In this document: piece by piece, positions 4,630-7,897 of the stretch
Numbering within the stretch: the stretch's first letter is position 1
Layout: each line of letters begins with the position of its first letter
NCBI GenBank assembly: GCA_964472545.1
Contig: CAYYNP010000389.1
Span: 1 to 7,897 of the forward strand
Direction of reading: 5' to 3'
DNA from: CAYYNP01 sp964472545
GTDB taxonomy: Bacteria; Planctomycetota; Planctomycetia; Pirellulales; Thermoguttaceae
DNA length: 7,897 nucleotides
Notes under the pieces: model-generated
Told to the model about the DNA's origin: nothing
The model's input: the letters and a program-made list of their open reading frames with translations, nothing else
Database searches by the model: none
Position numbers and translations under genes: made by a program

Positions 4630-7600
4630 CTACTTCAGTCCGCGTACGCGACCGTCCCGGCCGGAGATAACCAGCAGGCCTGGCTCGGCGGCCAAGCCGT
4701 CCCAGACCGGCGGCGCATCCAACTCGATGACCGAAACCTCGCGGCCGTCCTCCGCGGCGCGGACCGTGAGGATTCCGCCTTCCCGCCCCTCGAATGCGTC
4801 GATATTACCCCCCGCCAAGGTCGGCATGCCGGCGAGGATTACCTTGTCGGCCGCCTTGAGCATCGCGCGCGGACGAAGCGGCACGGCATGCTCCCACTGC
4901 CAAACGGTCTTCGCGTTCGGGTCCTTCGGGTCACGGAAATCAACCGTCTTGCCGTCCGTCTTCGGGCGATTCGGTTCGGCGAAGAACGTGTAGCCGCCGC
5001 CCTTGCCGCCGCGACGGACTCCCCACACCGTATCGTCGTCAAAGGACAACATAACGCCGTATGGGTTGCTCAGCTTCGAGCCCCACGACCCGCTACGTGA
5101 ATTCGCAATCCATGAATAGGCGACCCCCAGCCGGGTGAAATTGCCGTAGCCGAGCACCCAGTGCGAGCGGTGATTCTCGGCGTCGTCGAGTAGGGTGGAC
5201 GTGGAGAAGAGATGCCAGGCGCGCGTCTCTTGGCGATGGAGTCGGCCGTCGAATTGCTCGTGGCGCAGAAAGACCGAATTCCCATCGCCGGAGAGGATTC
5301 CGCCGACGTTGCCGGCCATCGAGAAGGCGTCCGAGAGGTCCGGGTCGAGGAACGTCTTCTCATCGGTCGCGTTTTGCACCCAGTTGCGACGCATCTGGGG
5401 GTCTTGGCCGGTGGTTTTCGTTTCGGCCGTCACGACCGCGTTGTCGCGTCGATTGATCGAGTGCGACTTGACCTCGCCCGTCATCGGATCGAGGCCCCAG
5501 AGAGCGATCCCGCCGTCGATATAGGTCGATCGGCCCGCCGCGACGTAGGCCGTGTCGTTCTGGACGAGCACCGTTCCACTCACGGGCCAAACCGATTCGA
5601 CCTGATCGCGGACGACCGTGTATCGCTCTTGCGGTGCGGCGAGAAACCGCCACGCAAGGCGGCCGGTCTTGCCGTCTACGGCGTAGACGAATCCGTCGCA
5701 GGAACCGAACAGGACCAGGCCCTCGTGCCAGGTCGGAGGCGAATCAATACGCCCCGTGGCGTTGTATCGCCAGAGGACTTTTCCATCTGCCGCGTCCAGG
5801 GCGATCACCTCTTGCCCGTCGGTCCTCGCCACCAGCGCCATGCCGTCAGCGAGGATCGGCGCGGTCAGCGGGCCGCCGAGATCGGTCTCCCAGGTTTCGG
5901 AAAGCTCGCCGGGCAACACCGCTGCGGTCGAACCGCCACGCGCGCCGTTACCGCGAAGCGTCGGCCAAGGCGCCTTCTTCGCACTCGTCTTCACACCATA
6001 CGCGGGGCCCTTGGTGAGTCGTCCCTCCCCGGTGAGATTCTCCAGTGCGACGTCCTCATCGCCGGGCGCAAGCGCCCAGAAGCCGCGGAGTTTCGCTTCC
6101 ATGTAGCAGCCGCACGCGTGCGCCGGGGCGTAGACCAGGCCGTTGGCGGGCACGATTCCGTACTGGCAGGTGCCGCGAATCCAGTTGTGTCGCGAATGCT
6201 CGCCCTTTTGCGTGTCGTACATCTCGATTCCGCGATAACCTTCCATAATGAACCGCTCGGTCGCCTTCTGGCGATAGCATCGATGGTGATGTCCGACGGT
6301 TCGCAGATCGGTGTTCTTGATCGTCGTTTGCCGTTGCTCGCCGGTTCGCACATCGAGTCCTGCCGCAAACTCGGGTCCCAACCAAACGAGCGAGCCGAGG
6401 ACCAACACGTCGGTCGGCGATCGGAAGCCCGCCCCCCGCTTCTTCGTCCACAGACCTTCGCCCGACTCGACATCGAAGACTGAAAGGGCCTTGCCGTCGG
6501 CAACGAAGACTTCCCCTTCGGTCACGACGAGGCAGGTTCCGATGGCACCTTGGGCGGGCCGGCCGGGCAGGGCGGCAATCCATTGCGTCTTGCCCGTTCG
6601 TAGATCGAGGCAGAGTAGCTCCTTCTCATTCTGCACGAAAACGCGACCGTTCTTGTCTGCCGACAACGTGAGCGAGACGACAAAACCCGATTTGCCGATC
6701 GCTTCTTTCCAGAGGAGTCTTCCGGTATCTGCGTCAAAGGCGGCGACCGACTCGGCCTCGGCGGGCTGCTGTTCGCCACGGCGTTTTGCCGCAACGGTTC
6801 GCGCCACGTTGGTCGGGTCGCCCAAAACGGTCAGTAACACGCCGTCTTCGTGGATGATCTCTTCGGCCTTTTCGGAGCCGGAGAGCGTGTGCAGGACTCT
6901 GCCGGTGGCCGCGTCGAGAATCTCGATCGGCTTGTCGAAGCCCGGCTTCGCGAAGACGCAAGACGCGCCCTCTGGCGTTCGATCGGCAACGAGCAGACGC
7001 GGGAGATGGACCGGCCCGTTTCGAAATCCGTGGCTCTGGCTATGCCACACGGAGTACGGCTTCTTCCAGAGGAAGGCACCGCTGTAGGCGTCCCGCGCCA
7101 CGAGTGACCATCGTCCTGGAATCGACATGTTGGCCGAGGGGCCGTCGTCCATAATGTAGAAGATCCGGCCGCCGTTGGTCACAACGCTCGAAATGCTGGC
7201 CAGCTTATGGTGGTTGCGGGACCATAGCGGTTCGGCAAGCCACTGCATCTTGCGCGGCGGGCCGGCGAGCTGATCCGCCGAAACGGCGTTGTTCGACGCG
7301 TCCTTCAGATAATGGGTCCAGTCATCGAGCCGACCGTCCAAGGTCTCCTGCTTTTCGCCTCCAAGCGAGACTTCCCCCTCTTGACCCCTGCCAATCCACC
7401 TGCCGCCGGGGCACAACACGCGCATGATCTCTTCATCGATCGAGGCCTCCTGGCCGGTCACGAGAAGCCGCACGACATGGTCGACGTAAGGCAACTGCTC
7501 GCCGTCCCAGAGCCGGACGGTCGCCTTGCCGGTCAATCCTCTCGCGCCGAGCATCGCCGCGGCCACGGCGACTCTTGCCGGATCGGTTTCAAGCCCCTCA

Positions 7601-7809
7601 ATGATCAGCGGGGTATCCGCCTCTGCCAACGCGGCCACCAACCGGCCGTCGCCCGCGCCGACGACGACCGCCAATCCGCCCGGGTTACCGGCCGCCTCGA
7701 GCACGGCCTGCGCATCGGCCTTTGCATCCGCGAACGTTGTTTGGGGAGCCGTTGCCAGCGTGAACATGGCCGCGGCGATCGTGAAGTAGGATCGGTGAGT
7801 CGGCTTCAT
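4630..7809 (-). CDS. Exported PQQ-type beta-propeller protein with methyltransferase-like N-terminal domain
   Basis: This protein has 1059 residues when begun at ATG 7809-7807, chosen because MKPTHRSYFTIAAAMFTLAT starts a normal signal peptide (likely cut after TTFA, residue 27). A TTG 14 codons upstream would bury that signal. Residues 30-145 look like a class I SAM methyltransferase fold: VVVGAGDGR (48-56), IIEGLETDP (69-77), LPYVDHVVRLLV (106-117) and EIMRVLCPGG (127-136). From about residue 185 there are two blocks of PQQ/BamB-type propeller blades, with motifs such as DAYSGAFLW (240), DADTGRLLW (359), DLRTGKTQW (402), DVESGEGLW (446), DAADGKVLW (672) and DGKTGRLAW (712). A second block seems to start at PWPTLRGNGARGG (614). 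Between blocks are HHHRC (507-511) and HACGC (564-568). There is no CxxCH haem motif and I cannot identify quinoprotein dehydrogenase active-site residues, so a binding or scaffold role is as likely as an oxidoreductase. It is the first gene of the operon; no strong ribosome binding site is seen. Confidence 0.85.
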   Translation of the reverse strand: MKPTHRSYFTIAAAMFTLATAPQTTFADAKADAQAVLEAAGNPGGLAVVVGAGDGRLVAALAEADTPLIIEGLETDPARVAVAAAMLGARGLTGKATVRLWDGEQLPYVDHVVRLLVTGQEASIDEEIMRVLCPGGRWIGRGQEGEVSLGGEKQETLDGRLDDWTHYLKDASNNAVSADQLAGPPRKMQWLAEPLWSRNHHKLASISSVVTNGGRIFYIMDDGPSANMSIPGRWSLVARDAYSGAFLWKKPYSVWHSQSHGFRNGPVHLPRLLVADRTPEGASCVFAKPGFDKPIEILDAATGRVLHTLSGSEKAEEIIHEDGVLLTVLGDPTNVARTVAAKRRGEQQPAEAESVAAFDADTGRLLWKEAIGKSGFVVSLTLSADKNGRVFVQNEKELLCLDLRTGKTQWIAALPGRPAQGAIGTCLVVTEGEVFVADGKALSVFDVESGEGLWTKKRGAGFRSPTDVLVLGSLVWLGPEFAAGLDVRTGEQRQTTIKNTDLRTVGHHHRCYRQKATERFIMEGYRGIEMYDTQKGEHSRHNWIRGTCQYGIVPANGLVYAPAHACGCYMEAKLRGFWALAPGDEDVALENLTGEGRLTKGPAYGVKTSAKKAPWPTLRGNGARGGSTAAVLPGELSETWETDLGGPLTAPILADGMALVARTDGQEVIALDAADGKVLWRYNATGRIDSPPTWHEGLVLFGSCDGFVYAVDGKTGRLAWRFLAAPQERYTVVRDQVESVWPVSGTVLVQNDTAYVAAGRSTYIDGGIALWGLDPMTGEVKSHSINRRDNAVVTAETKTTGQDPQMRRNWVQNATDEKTFLDPDLSDAFSMAGNVGGILSGDGNSVFLRHEQFDGRLHRQETRAWHLFSTSTLLDDAENHRSHWVLGYGNFTRLGVAYSWIANSRSGSWGSKLSNPYGVMLSFDDDTVWGVRRGGKGGGYTFFAEPNRPKTDGKTVDFRDPKDPNAKTVWQWEHAVPLRPRAMLKAADKVILAGMPTLAGGNIDAFEGREGGILTVRAAEDGREVSVIELDAPPVWDGLAAEPGLLVISGRDGRVRGLK

Positions 7810-7850
7810 CGTGCTTTGCCTATGTGGTGAGCGGTGGTGTGGGTCCACCA

Positions 7851-7880
7851 ATTGTTGCGTCCCGTCGGTCGCAACGCAAC
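7851..7880 (-). promoter_or_regulatory. Candidate promoter overlapped by a dyad operator, operon leader
   Basis: On the minus strand TTGCGT (7879-7874) and AACAAT (7856-7851) are 17 bp apart, matching a sigma-70 promoter at 3 of 6 and 4 of 6 positions. An exact 7-bp inverted repeat, GTTGCGT at 7854-7860 and ACGCAAC at 7874-7880 with a 13-bp spacer, overlaps both hexamers. The half-site centres are 20 bp apart, about two helical turns, as for a dimeric repressor. The -10 ends 41 nt before the ATG. The dyad is seen directly; promoter activity is inference. Confidence 0.35.
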
Positions 7881-7897
7881 TGCAGGCACCTTGCGAG

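Noticed and set aside
6106..6120. HACGC considered as a c-type haem site
   Set aside because: The order is His-x-Cys-x-Cys, not CxxCH, and no other haem motif is present in the protein.
5212..6483. Long plus-strand frame (423 residues) inside the propeller gene
   Set aside because: It is antisense to a gene with many clear propeller motifs; long antisense frames are expected at this GC content.
7807..7851. TTG start at 7851-7849 for the propeller protein
   Set aside because: It would add 14 residues rich in His and Arg before a normal signal peptide and would place translation start inside the candidate -10 element.

Overview
The window looks like a piece of a GC-rich planctomycete-type genome. 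The inference rests on protein families: an exported PQQ-type propeller with a methyltransferase-like head, a Tat-exported TIM-barrel 'sugar isomerase-like' protein, a large secreted beta-helix protein, and a pair of small helix-turn-helix proteins of a type common next to integrases in that phylum. No rRNA, tRNA or other taxonomic marker is present, so the assignment is tentative. Every gene I accept is on the minus strand, so the window reads from right to left.

Right and centre (7897 to 1074): one apparent three-gene operon. A candidate promoter (-35 at 7874-7879, -10 at 7851-7856) overlapped by a dyad (GTTGCGT-N13-ACGCAAC) precedes a 1059-residue exported propeller protein (7809-4630). 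After 39 nt comes an 849-residue secreted protein (4590-2041): a jelly-roll carbohydrate-binding-like domain, a short right-handed beta-helix and a long C-terminal region I cannot name. After 16 nt carrying a strong ribosome binding site comes a 316-residue Tat-exported TIM-barrel protein (2024-1074). All three carry export signals, so the operon probably works in the periplasm or outside the cell, most plausibly on a polysaccharide or modified sugar. The substrate cannot be read from the sequence. A GC-only hairpin at 1007-1034 may end the transcript.

Left (1 to about 940): a different kind of DNA, with lower GC (hand counts of 29/60 at 481-540 and 30/60 at 541-600, against 39/60 at 3001-3060). 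It holds a small unrecognised charged protein or gene remnant (703-885). Next comes a 207-nt non-coding stretch (496-702) packed with short tandem repeats and dyads, including two TTTTCCACA boxes 12 bp apart. Then come two translationally coupled DNA-binding proteins (495-253 and 256 to beyond the window edge) that resemble a MerR-like regulator and an excisionase-type HTH protein. This is most simply the recombination and regulation end of an integrated mobile element continuing past position 1. The integrase itself is not in view.

The least explained items are the repeat-dense 496-702 region, the methyltransferase-like fold on an exported propeller, the truncated beta-helix fused to an unknown domain, and a TIM barrel whose usual metal ligands are mostly replaced. 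I see no clear evidence of a defence system, CRISPR array or complete new system within these bounds.
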